A stretch of 64,000 nt of DNA from Branchiostoma floridae (GCF_000003815.2 NC_049985.1:10599601-10663600), one strand, 5' to 3'; positions 44,701 through 58,583 are shown, counted from the first letter of the stretch. Numbers and translations are program-made. Notes: generated by a model not told the origin, from the letters alone.

Positions 44701-47700
44701 TTTGAGCAAGAATGTCCTGTCCTTGCTTTGAGATAGAAAGATGAAAGTTTGAAACTAGTAAAAGTACAGCAACAGGACGGCCCGGGTTCCTTCAGCGGCG
44801 CTCGTAAAAATCTACCTTGAGTAAAACGTGTATGCTGAAGTTATAACTCACAACCATATGTCGCACGTTTGTTTTTTTAGGAACACACAACAATAATAAT
44901 AGTAAACTTGTCGATTCCTAATTGTCAGGATTCTTACTTCGATCGTCATGTCCAATGTTTTACCAAGATACATGATATATTGAACAACAAATTTACCCAT
45001 AACCCCTCTAGTCTAAATTTTCCTTATGCAGTATTCCTTTAAAGGAATTATGTTTCAAAGAAAACACTCTTTTCGTGACGTCATGCCAGGAATATAAGTT
45101 ATATTAAGAATTATCAACAATTGCTGTAGAAGTTTTCACGAATGTTACAGTGATACCAATGAGTGATACTATTGGATTCTGCCACCTGTCAGTAAGTTTC
45201 TCGTAAATTTGACTTTTGAGTTGACCACCAGTACTAGTCCGCAGCCTTTCCTCCCGGAGTTATCTGTTTAGTCCTGTTACACTTTCCTGTTAGTTTTCTC
45301 CCATTTCTACCCGACAGGAGGGAAACCCGAGTCAGATAGATGACGAAACTATTGTTCTCTGTAAATCTGGAGCAGACTGGGAGCCTGTAGTGTCTGAGGC
45401 CGTGTGGACAGACTGTCAAACTTCATCCATCTTTCCACTCAAGTCTTTCGTAGAGAAATGATCTATAAGGTTACAGTTACAAAAGCAACGGGATGGTCAG
45501 ACGTTTCAGACAGCACTCGATGTTTTTGTCAGTGATAATGCGACGGTGAAACTTGTGGCCTTTTCGAAATTCTATTAAGTAATCTATCAAGTTGCTTCAG
45601 ACGTTCAGTATAGTAACTGTTACTCTACTGCTATCTTATGTCTAACCTTTATCGACGTTTATTAAGAAATACTTTTATCTCACCCGTAAATATGGGAACG
45701 AATTTGTCTTTTCCCAATTATTGGCACTGCCTTTCTTATTCATAAATTGAGTTGAACTGCGTAATTTGCACGTCCTTTTGAAGACCTGTGATTACACGGA
45801 GTTACAGTGAAAAAACAACAACCCAGAGACCGGACGACTAAATAAGACTTTGCTCACAAAATGTTCCAAACGTTGGAATGATATGCAGATGGGTTGAATT
45901 TATGGCAAAAAGGGGCAAATTTCATTATTCAAGTTCGAGCTAAATTTGTAAAAAAAAAAAGGTATCATTTTTGAAACCAATAGAAAGCCGGGACAGTTTA
46001 CAGGTTTTCTGAGCGATACAAGATAACGGGAGCGTTTTGAAAATAACTTTTCGCCAGGTGTGCATGAATCTTTCGCCCTGACACAAAACGTGGCCTGCCG
46101 TTCCAACTAGTCCACACTCAAATACCTAGACGCTTTAGCACCCAAGTAGTTAGATTTACGTACTGTAGTTATACTAAATATCCTAGTCAAAAGCTGGCAA
46201 CGCATATGATATTTACCGAAGTGTTTTAGATATAGAATAATGTCGTTGTTTCAACATAATGTTAATAATGACTCATAATTTCAAGTAGCTACATTTTGAG
46301 CTGGATAATAAGTCAAGACCTCCATTACACTGTGAGCGCTTCATGTATTTGGTGAGAATAGTTTCTAATAATCTTTATTATTTTTTGTATGCAAGCTGTG
46401 ACTGGAAAGCAAAATCTACGCTAACGAAAATCAAGAAGATATGCCTCCTTGATTCACTCACTTGACCCGAAACAAAAAATATCTTCGCTTGAACGTCGAT
46501 GCTTTTCCTAAATGAGTACCTGTTCGTCTAATGTACGATTCTGGCGACTCAGGTAGACGTGTAGAAGTGAAAAATTGCAACATGTTTAGGACAAATAGTA
46601 TGTTAAAGCAATCAGAAATCTCCTTGGTTAAAGTATGCATATAATATGTACACATATTTATATACCAAAGTAGAATAGTGTTCTTGGCTAGGTAGGTACT
46701 GTAATCTAGATTTAGTTTTGGATATAGTGTACGTGTTTTTATCGGCACTTGTTTTTCTTCACCTGTCAAATAGATAAGCTTTTTTTTCTCTGAACAACGA
46801 AATACTTTTCGTACAATCACAAGGCTGTGGGTACAAGGAATGGTCACAACTCCTTTTGCCGTATCAACATAACAAAACGCCACACAACACTGTAGACTGG
46901 ATGATACATGACGTGTGTCTACCCGGTCCATTATACGGGAGTGTCCGCACACATGTTACCCAGTTAACCATATGTTGTCTCCGTGAATCATCGCTCGTCG
47001 ATCAGGGGAGGGTTTTGTCACACAGGATGTCTTTTCTGTTGCATGTTCTACTAGTTTCTATGGCAAAAGAAATGAGGACATTGTAGTAGAATGTCACTGA
47101 GCGAATATTGTTTTGCTGGGTGGTTTGGCTGAAACTAGTACAAGTCAAAGACGGGCTGTGTGAACGGGAATTAAAGATGTTTTGCTGTAACCGTTTTTGC
47201 GACATTTTATGCATACTTTGCTAGTCACTTCAGACAAGAAGCAACGGGATTTGGACAAGGAACAAAGCCTATCCCGATTGTTTTTATTGTTTACTCTACT
47301 TTGGAGACTTTAGGCAGTGTACCACGGAAAATATTACTGTTTTATCCGTTCGACTTGTATCCACAAAATTAACAACGCGAATTTGTCCAAGTTGAAAGCC
47401 AAATTAGAACTGATGTATTGCGTATCTTAGAACTTTTTAAAGTTGACTGTATGGATGATAGAAATAGATTCCTGATTTTTTTCTGCTGATGTTGCTGTGC
47501 GTGCTGTCGGTACAAGGCCGTCCAGATGCCAGCCTTCAGCCCGACCTGTGTTTTACTGTCCCCTTTATTTGCTGTCGCCAGTAACAACAAAGGAAAATTC
47601 AATTTACGTCCACCAAAAAGACATCGCAAACTAGTGAGACGAATCCCGTTACTACCCGGCATTGTTGGGTTAGAGAGCTCGGCAGCAAGCACGGGACATT

Positions 47701-50700
47701 ACGGATTGTCATGTAAACAATGAGAACGTGAGCTGGGACGGTACACGGGGAAAATAGCGGCTCTAAAACTCCCCCCGCTGGGGGACGGTATTGTAAATGA
47801 CAACATTAGCGGGGAGGGCATCTGATGAGATCATATCATCACAGGCTACAAATTGAGTCGTGTGACTGCAGACAAGATGACAGGCACCTTCTAAACGGGA
47901 CGTCAGTTTCTCAAAATAGAACATTAAAGTCATAATGTCTGGATTTACCTACTTTCTGATAAAGATCAACGGAAACGTGAAAACCGTAATGAAATCCTAC
48001 AAGGATTCTGATTTTATCAGCTAAAACGTCAGGACAATTTTATACTCCACCCCTGGCCTTGTGTTCCGCCAATGAAAACAAAGACCAACTATCTTCGCCC
48101 GGTTGTAAAATCGATATGATGTGACACACCGCGTCAGGAGGGATTAAAATAGAGCCAAATTTACAGCCCAATTGTCTTCCTTCCCTCTCCCTTCAAATGA
48201 CAGCGAGGACACAGCGGATTATCGTAAAAAGTTCGTCTGAAAAGAGAAGGTCGGGCTAGAAAAGGCGAACCCTTTTAGCAGCTACCTGGTCTCCACCAAC
48301 CTTTTTTGCTGTCGTTAAAACCATCGAAACAACTTAACAAGCAAAAATGAATGAATGGTTTGTCAGAATATTGGCGAAGGTTGTCAATTTGTTCTTTGAC
48401 TTTGAGAGTTTGACTTTATTTAGATTCTTCTCCGGCAGCTTACACTGGGGTATTCATCTTTTCTGGCAAATTCTTACTATTTTTCAGCCAACCTAAAAAC
48501 TACTGTGGAGACAAGTCTTCCCTCTGAAACCGTTCAAGCCAACAGTGGTCTAAACAGACGGACTTGGGTTAGATTTATAACTGCGTGAAGCCGTCTGTCA
48601 TGTTAGCCGCTACAATCGCTCACTGTTTTACACCTCTGTCCAGCCCGGACACTATCGGAACAGGTGTCCACTCTGCGGCCATTTCACGCTACAATATGGC
48701 GGGTGTCCACCAACAGGCCGAGGAAAATGGCGCACATAAATTTCCATTTCTCTCAGCGGGTAGACTTCCCGCTTTTGTGTTTTAAAGGCGCAGCTCATCT
48801 TATCTGGAGGAGTAATGGTTCCTAATGTAATGACAGCAAAATAGTTTTGAGTCAAACGTAAGTCTGATATTATCAATGATAAGCGATATTCCATTCATAG
48901 AAAAATTAGAATGTAGAGCGCAAAGATTTTGAATTACTGTTTTCGCCTCTCGCCGAAGCAATCAAATATTCTGCGTGAGTAAAACGCCGGTGCATGGTAG
49001 TCAATTATTTCTAATTTGTTGACATGAAGGGGTTTTCATTTCGGAAAAAAAAACAAGAAGAAGAACAAGCGATAGCCTAATTGTGGAGAGTAGTTCGCAC
49101 CGCTTTTTTGCTGTCTGTATAGCGGACTGCTTAATTAAAACCTGAAGAAAGGAAGGCTGAAATCCTATGTGGGCTTTTCGGTTTTCAGCGAAATGTACAC
49201 GGAAAAGCACTTTGGTTCATTATCGGTCTTCAAGGCTGTACACAAATAGGAACTTAGAGAAATGAAGTTGTCAACTTAGAAACATCCGCCGCCCGGGGCT
49301 GATTTACCCAGGGCGACCTCCGGGCGATTCTTATTGCCGATTGTCGCCTACTTCTGTGACCTGCCCGCTCGTACCGGCTGGAGTCCCGCCAGAGGCTTCG
49401 GGGATATATAGAGTAGAGTAGAGCAGTTCTTCTGGCGCAGGTAGGAACGTCCAGTTCCAATTTAGGCAGCTCAGGTCACTGTCATTTCTGGTACCTGAAG
49501 GTCATGCAGAGCTCTGAAGTTGTAATTCACGCTGTGTTGTCGCACGTGGTTATACAAGAAGGAATATCTCGTTTTAAACTTCGCATGTTGTTCTGAGTAG
49601 CCCATACATGGAGTGCTAGAGTCCTGGTTTGTAAACTCGATAATAGTAAACATTGATTTCTAATACAATGTACCGCCATTCGGTTGATGAGTTATCATGA
49701 CTCCGATATCTTATTAATTCCAATCATACAATTTTTTCAATGCTTTGACCAAGTATTCAAATGGAAGATAATGAAGAAAATAGAGAGCATTTCTAAGGAC
49801 CGTTAAGGAGTGCAAAGCATTTGTTTGGCCATTTGGAGAGGAGTTTTCTTTTCAGCCACCGTATTAGTTTTTACAAGGAGGTTAGAATTCTTTTTTTAAC
49901 CTTCTTGGTTTTTGCAAAGATATCACGAATGCCAAGAACATTACTGAGTGAGCGACTTGGCAATTATTGTCAAGAATCGGCCGACTTTTGACCTGAAACA
50001 CCACACAACTCGATAACACAAATTGTACCTTGTCAGTTTTTGCCGAGGTCGTAAATATCTTATTTGAGATTGGTTTATGGCTCAAGTGTAAACAGTCCGG
50101 TCTGGTCGGGGACAATCTATAATTCCAACGTGCACTTGCTCCCCCTACCTACTCTTCTAGAAATGACAGGGACGGGGGAGGGGGGTCCCTGGGGTATACA
50201 TAGTACACAGGTGCACTACGTGTATAAGAATTTGTACTTGTGTGTTGTATAGAACTATTTGATAGCTATTTCCATTAACGTGGCAGTGGAAGGACTGGGA
50301 ATTTCATGTATGTAGCAACTGTAGTCATTTGCAGTTTCCCTGTAAGACAGCGACGGAAAAAATGCAATCAAGAAAAGGGCTAATAACTACAGTACAGTCT
50401 CTGATATGACTTTGTTTTGCGTGTGGATACTAAAAGAGTCGTTTACAAAGACGTAAACACACCCTGTTAGACTGTATTACCGGTAGGAAGCAGTGCAAGA
50501 CGTGGCTATTTTTACCACCGGAAGAAGAGACCTTCCCGGTTGATTTATAGTGTACTGATGTACAACAAACCTGTAATTATTGAGACTGTTTACTTCAGTT
50601 GCACAGTGTGGGTGGTATAGACCTGGTGTTAGCATGAAAACATACCATTGTCAAGTTATCTGAGTAGATAAAGTCGCTAAACCCGATAATATTTGAAAAA

Positions 50701-52500
50701 AAAATTGTGGTTTTGTCCGGTGAAAGGGTGCTTGTCACGTTTGTTTCATTTTTGGCCTGAGGGAGGGGGGCATCCTTCTTCATCCATCCTAATTACGTCA
50801 TCATGCTGTCTCTGGCCGGAAATGAGGCCTCTATGGTGAAGAGAAAGGAAAGAACCACACCCAAATGAAAACATGGTTCACCTGAGTTCACATGTACACA
50901 CCTGTTAAGTATGGGTTCATCTGAACACACCTGTGAGATCCTGTGATGCAGGGATTCACCTGTAGTTATGCACACCTGTCAATTCCCCTACCCGTAACGT
51001 TATACGCGTTCTTCTTGTCAATCACGGATTCTTCCCAAACCTAATGACAGAGAGTGCAATGGTCGTCAGAGGTTAGTTGCGGTATCAGTGTGCATGAATT
51101 GTAAAAGTCGTCATTGACCGAAAAGGAAAGAGCAAGTGGATGAAACCAAACTGGCTCTTCTCTATTGTTCATGTGATCTGGACTTCATAAGACATTGTAA
51201 CCGAGGAATAAATCCACGCTTCATCCATTTCTATGGAGAAAACGTACACTGATATTGCACTTGACTATATGGAGTGTGAAAAATTAACTTCACATGCATT
51301 GGTATGCGGAGGCGACAATGTTGTGTTCTGTTTGTGGGATCACATACACGATCTGTGTACAAGTCTGTCAAGTTACCAAAGCAGTGGATGTTGCCATGAA
51401 TGACTCCAGGGAAATGAATCTCTGTTTGCTGTTTTGTGCTGTGATACTGTTTTGCGACGAAAGTCCCCACGTTCGATGTGTCGCCTTGGCTTTGACCTCT
51501 GACCTGACTGTTTATCCCTCCCCAGTGCTGTCCGTGCGAGGCATGCCGCCGCAGGGCAGAAAGGATGGCGGCAGATGTGAGATTCTAGGCCCTGATGGCG
51601 AGTATTTATTCCCTAATGTTCCACTTGTCAAATATCTACATCATGTCCACACATCCCGCCATCCCTTCCCCTCACCTCCCAGCATGCTTCGCGCTCGCAC
51701 ACATCCGGGAACTTCTGTGGTTATTTTGAAGTTGCCATGGAGAAATTAGTCAATGGGGACAGACAGAATTTTTTTATGCATGTCTTTTAGGAATGTATCA
51801 CTGCAAGTGTAAGATTGTCAGACGTTAGGTTATGATAACATCACTTAGGTAATAGCACTTCAAATCCCCACCCCGTGTCCGTGTTCAGATCTTCTATGCA
51901 TGTTACTTTCCTACACTTCAACTAACAGGTGCAAAACTGTAAATTGTACTTACTTTCTTGAATATTCTACAAGTTGTACAACAATATTTGTTTGTACATG
52001 TCATGTTTTAGAAATGAAAACCTTAGCGGTGTATCAGTCATTAATATTTCCGTTTCTGCTTCTCTCCAGGTAAGACGAGGACGAAGGATAAATACCGGGT
52101 GGTTTATTCCGACCATCAGCGCCTGGAGCTGGAGAAGGAGTTCTACTCCAACAAGTACATCACCATCAAGAGGAAGGTTCAGCTGGCGAACGAACTGGGC
52201 CTGTCGGAGCGCCAGGTCAAGATCTGGTTCCAGAACAGGCGCGCCAAGCAACGCAAGATGGCCAAGCGGAAGGAGCTGCAGCATCCGGGCGGGCAGGGCG
52301 GGAGTGACGATGGGGGAGGGGTGATGGGAGAGGTGTCCACACTCACGGTAGGCCCCCCACCCCACCAGCTCACCCTAAACCCCAGCGGCGTGGCGGCCTC
52401 CACCCTCAGCAACCCCGCTCTCCCCCCGTCCTCCTCCCCCCTCATGACCAGCGCCATGACGCATGCAGTGACGTTGCCGTCGTGCGTTCCTTCCTCGTGA
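41304..52500 (+). CDS. Cdx: Cdx (caudal-type) ParaHox homeobox gene, 2 coding exons, 304 aa
   Basis: Exons 41304-41787 and 52070-52500 join in frame ([15 protein letters not shown]). It is a nuclear transcription factor; Cdx proteins pattern posterior body and gut and activate Hox genes. The start [16 protein letters not shown] aligns with the caudal N-terminus (MYVSYLLDKD type) and has A at -3; a second Met (41346) is an alternative. The N-terminal half is Tyr/Pro/Ala-rich. Residues 147-150, YDWM in PYDWMRK, are the caudal hexapeptide for PBC cofactor binding. The homeodomain is residues 167-226, with [20 protein letters not shown] and [15 protein letters not shown] (W214, F215, Q50, N51). 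The intron is 10.3 kb. The homeobox itself has no intron, unlike vertebrate CDX genes. A likely poly(A) signal AATAAA lies at 53728. It is convergent with Xlox. Confidence 0.95.
43128..43310. repeat. dispersed repeat (GTAGATAGCTCGGC family)
   Basis: GAAGCCGTAGATAGCTCGGC (43141-43160) and CAATGCGTCCTATCAGCGC (about 43287-43305) match GAAGCGGTAGATAGCTCCGC and CAATGTGTCCTACCGGCGC at 57097-57154. The copy here has a longer middle that includes GGTGACAGTGACTATCACC, a palindrome. Confidence 0.6.
49873..49909. repeat. hairpin of the CCAAGGAGGTTA family
   Basis: ACAAGGAGGTT (49873-49883) pairs with AACCTTCTTGGT (49898-49909), a diverged fourth hairpin of this family. Confidence 0.6.
50879..50978. 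promoter_or_regulatory. cluster of five CACCTG E-boxes in the Cdx intron
   Basis: CACCTG occurs at 50879, 50899, 50928, 50957 and 50973, with CATGTA and CATCTG variants between. CACCTG is bound by Snail/ZEB-type repressors and some bHLH factors (general knowledge). The near-regular spacing and repeated TTCACCTG/CACACCTGT context suggest either a degenerate minisatellite or a true site cluster. Confidence 0.4.
52070..52500 (+). CDS. Cdx: Cdx exon 2 (homeodomain and C-terminus)
   Basis: The acceptor TGCTTCTCTCCAG ends at 52069. The exon encodes the whole homeodomain without interruption, then a Gly-, Pro- and Ser-rich tail ending TLPSCVPSS. Stop TGA at 52498-52500. Confidence 0.95.
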
Positions 52501-53727
52501 CACTTGCAGAAGTTCCAGAGTGACAGCTGTTGATACGGACCAAAGGGAGCTGTTGTGTGGACACGAGGAGGAAGAGACTTATCATTCCCCTCTAGCTGGA
52601 AAACCGAGAGAAATACTACATGTTTGTGTCCTCCATGTGTGCATCGTCAGCGCATGAAGTTCGAGCTATCTTTTGTACGAAGAAAACAAAACAGGATAAC
52701 ACTTATGGGAAAATTACACATTGACAAATTTAGGTTATCTAAAGTTTTTCAAAGGCAACGCCAACGTGCACAATCATTTTACCGCTCCCTTTTGACAAAT
52801 CAGTGAACAGACAAAGTTGACGATGCAATGTAAATTTTCTTTTCAACTTCTACGAATTCTGGCTTTGACGAAGCTCCTAGTTTTGGGGAAGACGCGAGCG
52901 AAGTCCTAGACACCTAGACACAAAAACATTCTTCAGTGGTAGTAGCATCTTCGTCTCGACAGCCGTGCAATGAAAAGCGTGCACAATGGCTACGTTTTGT
53001 ACAACGTTACTTGTTCTCGTCCCCTTTATATTTTTGTGTGTTTGAAACCGGGCCCAGAAGTGGTGCAATGTGCGGTTTACTTTGGTCAAACCAAAGATAG
53101 TTTAGGTGAGAGTTTGTGGCCAGAAGACGAACTGCTGTCGATCTCTCTTCGTACAATCAAGCACGCTTGTAGCTAGAAGTTATGACCATCGTGACGAATC
53201 GACTGCTATGTTTACACCAGCTCCTTCGTATCTACCGTTTGTCCATTGTAAGGATATAGTTTTGCACCGAGGCCGACCCTTTCCGCGAGCTGACATCCAA
53301 AGAACCTCATATTGTATGTATTGTTGAGATAATAATTATTCGATGATGAGATGACGTCTTTTCTTGCTATGCATATTGGAGTATATATTTTCACCTTAAA
53401 GTGTAATTTCAAACTATGATTAAGGAGATTTTATCCGTTCACTTTATATTATATATTATTATGTATCTTTGTTCTTTATTCAGCATGTGGTAGTGTAGCC
53501 GTTTGACACGTATCATACCTGTAGTGTATGTAGGTTTATCGAGAACCCAGTTGTTGTTCCCGTTCTTTCGGTTGGAAATGTGACGTATACTGTACAGATA
53601 TAGCCCGTAGAAACGTCTACAGTTCCCAACATGACAACGTACTGTGTACCACCCCTCCCCCCGTAGACACACGGAGTCTTTGTACACCTAGCGGCGTTCT
53701 CCTCCCCTTTCTTCTACCATTTGATGG

Positions 53728-53733
53728 AATAAA
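53728..53733 (+). terminator. candidate Cdx poly(A) signal
   Basis: AATAAA in GATGGAATAAAGATTTATC, the first such signal I see after the Cdx stop, implying a 3' UTR of about 1.25 kb. A mobile element begins about 115 bases later. Confidence 0.5.
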
Positions 53734-53844
53734 GATTTATCATCCCCGGACGTTGGTTCTCAATGGTTTGTTTGTCGTGGTTATCGCTATGTGCTCCCCT
53801 GCGTGGCAGGGCTCTGGTCAGTTGTGTAGAAGGGCACAGGTTCA

Positions 53845-54049
53845 CAACCGTATCTCACTACATTTTGGCACCGGTGCGGCCTGACTGCGGGGCTAGAAAG
53901 ATTATTCAACGAATTTCGGAGATAAGAAACGAATTTTCTTACATTTTGTGTATTTTCGAAGTCATACATGCAAAAATAACACAACAGTGCCGCAGTGAAC
54001 GAAAACCACAGTGCCGAACCGGTGCCCCAAGTGCAGTAAGATACCACAT
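53845..54049. mobile_element. MITE-like element, ~205 bp, relative of 5684-5929
   Basis: The left end CGTATCTCACTACATTTTGG, then CACCGGTGCGG, and the right end CAGTGCCGAACCGGTGCCCC, then AAGTGCAGTAAGATACCAC, are imperfect inverted repeats. The right end matches 5886-5927 closely. Confidence 0.7.
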
Positions 54050-57000
54050 TTTCTGGACGAAATTATTCAATATTTTTTGCCATAACACCAGAGTTTTAAT
54101 ATCCACGAATGAATTAATTGACGAGACGCACGAAGAACATAAAAAGACCCATAGGAACCCGTCCCTGCATAGAAGAACATTGAAAGGCATAGGTTTACAA
54201 CTGCTGGCTACTTACAATGTAGAACAAATCTCTTTCCACACCCAATGTGCCCAACTTAAAACTATTTAAATCAGTCGATAATGTACAGAAACAGTATAAG
54301 TGGTTAAAACGTCACCGTTGCGGATTAAATGAATCGAAAACACACTGGCGTTGATCTGGGTTCCAGCAATGAAAAGATCTTCCACAAGAATTGAGTGGTC
54401 ACTAACGAATCTCCTAGTGGATACCAGTGAAAGGTTTCTTTAAATATCATGTTACTGTAGAATTCATGTAGATGTATCCTTACTGAGAAAAACCACCAGA
54501 AACAGTACACGATGTTTAGTCCAATATATTCTCAGCCAGAATACAATACTTGCCGTGATCCCAATGATATAACATATATCCAACGTTCTTATGTTTTCCA
54601 AAGTACGTAGCAATGTCGGCACTCACCTTTTCTATGTCGATGAAGGAAAGGTAGAGCCAAAATCTTGATATTATTCTAGTAGTACACTGTACTGCAATGT
54701 CTCTACTCAATTTTCAAAACGTACGACGAGGTTCAAACACCCACAGAGGGACATTTATTTCAGTAGCAATCGCCCTAATCAAGGCTCTGATACAACCTGT
54801 TTCAACGTTCAAAAGAAAACAAAATTACGCTATTTTTAATGAAATATTCCTCCGACGACTGAACATGCTAACCGCACATAACTCTCAGATTCAGGTCAAA
54901 CATAACTACACAACTTAAGTCCACGTCACGTAAATAGTGTAGTATGAGTTGGACGTTATCGAATTCATGAGGAAAATCGGAAGTACCTGACACGCAGTGT
55001 TTACCTCCACATGTTCATGTGTGTAGCGGACAAATAACTGAGCACAGAAGTTGTGTACTGAGCCTACAAACGTATGGAAATGGAAAATGGTGTTCTAGTC
55101 ATTTTGTGTAGAATGGGACATGAAGTTGTTCTAACCAGTCCTTGTGACCTCGTGTACATAGTCGTACAATAAGGTACAACCCACCACTCTACACACAGGA
55201 TTCCCTCAGCTTTTCCGGCCATTTCTACCATTCTATACGTTTCCCTAGCCCCATAAGCGGTCTCGACTATAACTTAGGAGAAGGAAAACATAGAAAGGTA
55301 GAAAATACCGCAACAAAATATCCCCAATGGAAACCTCTGCTTGGAGAGTAACATTCACTCTGGTAGTTTTACGTCAAATACATGTTGAGGTTTAGTAAGG
55401 TTTAGCTTTAGGTTCAGGTGCATTGGTGCCAAGTTTTAGACTAGTCACTCAAACAAAAACTCTCCCATGGCCAGATAGATAGAAGGTATACACTGAAATA
55501 TCGTGAAATATTGTCCGGAGGAGTTGGCCGATCGCGACAACAGAAATTCATTACAAGTGGATTCATCTGGCCATGTGATAGAGTCTGGTGGTGACAGTCT
55601 CAGGTTAGGGTATGCCAGGTTTTAAAGAAAGACGCACCCCTCTTGTGTACGTATGTGCATTGAAATCTTACGTCTCAGCTAGCTATGTTAAGTAACCAAA
55701 TTATTATAAAGCAGGTGTAAAAACAACTGCTAATTCTATGTAAAAAGAACGAGAACTTGGCCATTTTCCTTTAACTTGTTCTCCCCGCACAGCTGAACTG
55801 ACTTGTCCCGCCGGCTCGCGGTCTGTCCAGCTTCCATCCGCAAACAGGTGCCCGGATAAAATATCAAACCTGACAAACGTGCGCTAAATGTAGCTAAGAC
55901 AATGACAAAATATAGTATATGAATGAAAAAAGTTGCGAGTGAGTTATGACTACCTAGAATTGTTGTCGTCGCGGCATCTAGGAAAACAGCTGCATGGAAA
56001 ATTGTGCACAGGTGTACAGAAAAGGCAGGTGAGTTCGGTGGAAGTTGTTTTGCTTGTGAATGTGTTTTGTCTTCTTGGTGCATTGTCCGCCAAAGTTTGC
56101 ATGTCTTTAGAAAGCTGTACACCAAAATAGGAATGAATCGTATCTTTCTGTGTATTAACGACTGTGCCACACATATGGTATTTCTAACGAACCAAAGCCC
56201 GAACCACAGAAAAATCATTGGTGTTATCAACAGCTTCTTACGTTGAAAGCGTGAGTGGATACGTTTTCACCTTAAAGAAATACATTATTTTTGTCACTTT
56301 TCGTTTCCATTTATCTGATTTACACACTAAACAACGTGTATATGATATAGGAAATGTTATTCGTAAAGCGTGAGCTCATGAGAGGGTTTTTATTGTGCAT
56401 GTTCGAACGAAAACGCTGAAAGGAAAGAAGTACTCAACTTGAAGGATACCCGTTTTTACTCTTCCATGTACGTACATTATTGTTCATTGTTAAGAAACGA
56501 AAGGTGATTGAAATCCCTGCTATAGAAGAGAATTTTCATACCACACCAACTACAGAATGAACACGCCGAACCTAAAACGGGAAAATAACGGTTTAATGTA
56601 TTTATAACGCCTTTTCCTCTATCACATTTTCTGAACACTTTTACAACAGGCACTGTAGATACACATCCTCACGTGTAACAAGGCAGATCTAACATAGTAT
56701 CAAGCACCAACGATAGCGAATTATAGCTTTGCGTTTTCGTACATAGCTGAGCAAATGACACTGATTATATACTTCAAGAAACGTTTCTATATTAACATTA
56801 AAACTTTGATTGCGTCTTAATAAATAATCACAAGGAACATATTGAATAGATTTTACACTCTAAAATTTCTATATAAAGACAACTTTGCTACATTCATATC
56901 AGCCTGTGTTCTAAGGCTAGCTCTATTATATCTAGTACGGTTTCCACAGTGGTCGACCCAGATGGCGGTCTATAAAATATGGGTCCATAAATCAGCATGG

Positions 57001-57080
57001 TTTCCAATTACTATTGAGATGGATATGTGAAATATATCTCCTGTGATATTCCTGAGTGTTAGATTATTGCTTTAATTTGG

Positions 57081-57205
57081 TCCTTTCAAGGGGGTAGAAG
57101 CGGTAGATAGCTCCGCCAATCGTTCAGCGACGTTTCAATGTGTCCTACCGGCGCCGTCACAGTGGTCGTAGGGTTTTATGCATAGAATTTTCAAGTAGGC
57201 TGTGA
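57081..57205. repeat. dispersed repeat (GTAGATAGCTCGGC family), second copy
   Basis: GAAGCGGTAGATAGCTCCGC (57097-57116) and CAATGTGTCCTACCGGCGC (57136-57154) match the copy at 43128-43310, with a shorter middle. Confidence 0.55.
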
Positions 57206-58577
57206 CAGAAATTCACAGAATCAACCACCGACAAGGATCTAGTGGGGCCCTTTTCGTAGCAGACAGTGGAATTTTGTAAGGCCAGACTACCCTCAGTTTG
57301 CGGTCGTACGAAAAATGTACGGGCCCTACCCAAACGTGTGAACGGTCGTCCTCGTTTTTTTGCCAGTCAAAGGTAGATCTATTGAGCCGCTTTCAACATT
57401 GAATTGTCCGAATATTGCTGATAGGTTACTTGAAAAAAAAAGAAAATGCAGTTTTGCCTGCTTTAGTCGCCGCCAAAATGGCGACATAAGTTGAGCAAAA
57501 ATATCCGGACAATATTTTGGGGATGATAGACAGAAAGGCCCACTTTCTATGATTTGACTAGTATTTTTTTCCGAAAAGCGTTGTAGTTTACGCGCACTTC
57601 TTGGCGCTAACATGCAGCTATAGGTCATTCTTCCAGGGATCGAATTTCAGTCGTGTTTTATGTTTTAGTCACTAAACTTTTAGTATGTTTACAGATTTGA
57701 GACCGGACGTTTCTTGCTGACGTAAATGTACATACCGTACAGAAAAGCTGTCCCGGATATCTATATATTCTAACTTAAGTACCTACCGTTTCTTAAAACT
57801 TTCGTTCCTCTGACTTTGTAGACAAATTCTCCAGAGTGGCCAGGAAAAAGGGTAATCTCTGTCTGTCCTCATCAGTCGAAAAAAACACAGACCCACCAAA
57901 CGTTGGGCCATTTTTGAACCGGACAACAGAAACTCACACCAGTACCAGACTAATCCGGATTGTTTGATGTCGATTTTTTGTTCGGAAACGGCCAAGGTTT
58001 TTTTAGCCTTCTTTCTCTCATTATTGTATCCCGTTTCCCTTGACTACGGCAAATCTTGTCAACAATTCAGAGTGCAAATTGATAACGCTCATTTAAGCCA
58101 AACCACTCAGATCTGTCAAGCCAACGACCGGCGTCGTGAAGCCACGCAAATCACTCATAGTAATCGTCTTTCGCTTGCATTTCACTTCATATCAACAGAC
58201 TTGTATGTGATTATTTGGGCAACATTGCTACAGATGTGAACTCAGGACCTCTAACATTGATGTTCTTGTAAACATTGTGGCGCTAAACAGGCCTGAGTTT
58301 GGCTCCAATATTTGATCTTTACGGGGGTTACAAGAGGAGGACCCCGTCGCTACGAAGCCCACAACAACCGGTTGACAAATACCTGCGAGCTTCCAGGTCA
58401 CTGATAAAAACCTAGGGAGCATAAACGCTGGACTAATTTGTACAGATTTCACACTAATTATTGTACAGGGCCCAGGCGTTTCAAGGGCAACGGTTCCAAT
58501 ACAAACGTCACTGGAAAATCCGTTATATCCGTTATCATAACGGACTCGTTCAAAATGTAGTTGATATTTCTACATTG

Positions 58578-58583
58578 TTTTAT
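58578..58583 (-). terminator. candidate Xlox poly(A) signal
   Basis: TTTATT on the plus strand reads AATAAA on the minus strand, about 890 bases after the Xlox stop codon. It is weakly supported. Confidence 0.3.

Larger units (their letters stand above)
41788..52069. other. Cdx intron, 10.3 kb
   Basis: No internal exon is supported. It contains a second copy of the 16-mer TGTCTCTATAAAAACC (42972-42987), a repeat of the GTAGATAGCTCGGC family (43128-43310), an imperfect hairpin (49873-49909) and a cluster of five CACCTG E-boxes (50879-50978). Its size and its relative lack of MITEs compared with the flanks make it a fair place to look for Cdx enhancers. Confidence 0.6.

Noticed and set aside
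52179-52457. 92-codon minus-strand frame over Cdx exon 2
   Set aside because: Antisense of the homeobox, without homology features of its own.
53763-54269. 168-codon plus-strand open frame
   Set aside because: It runs through a MITE-like element and has no recognisable domain or splice context.
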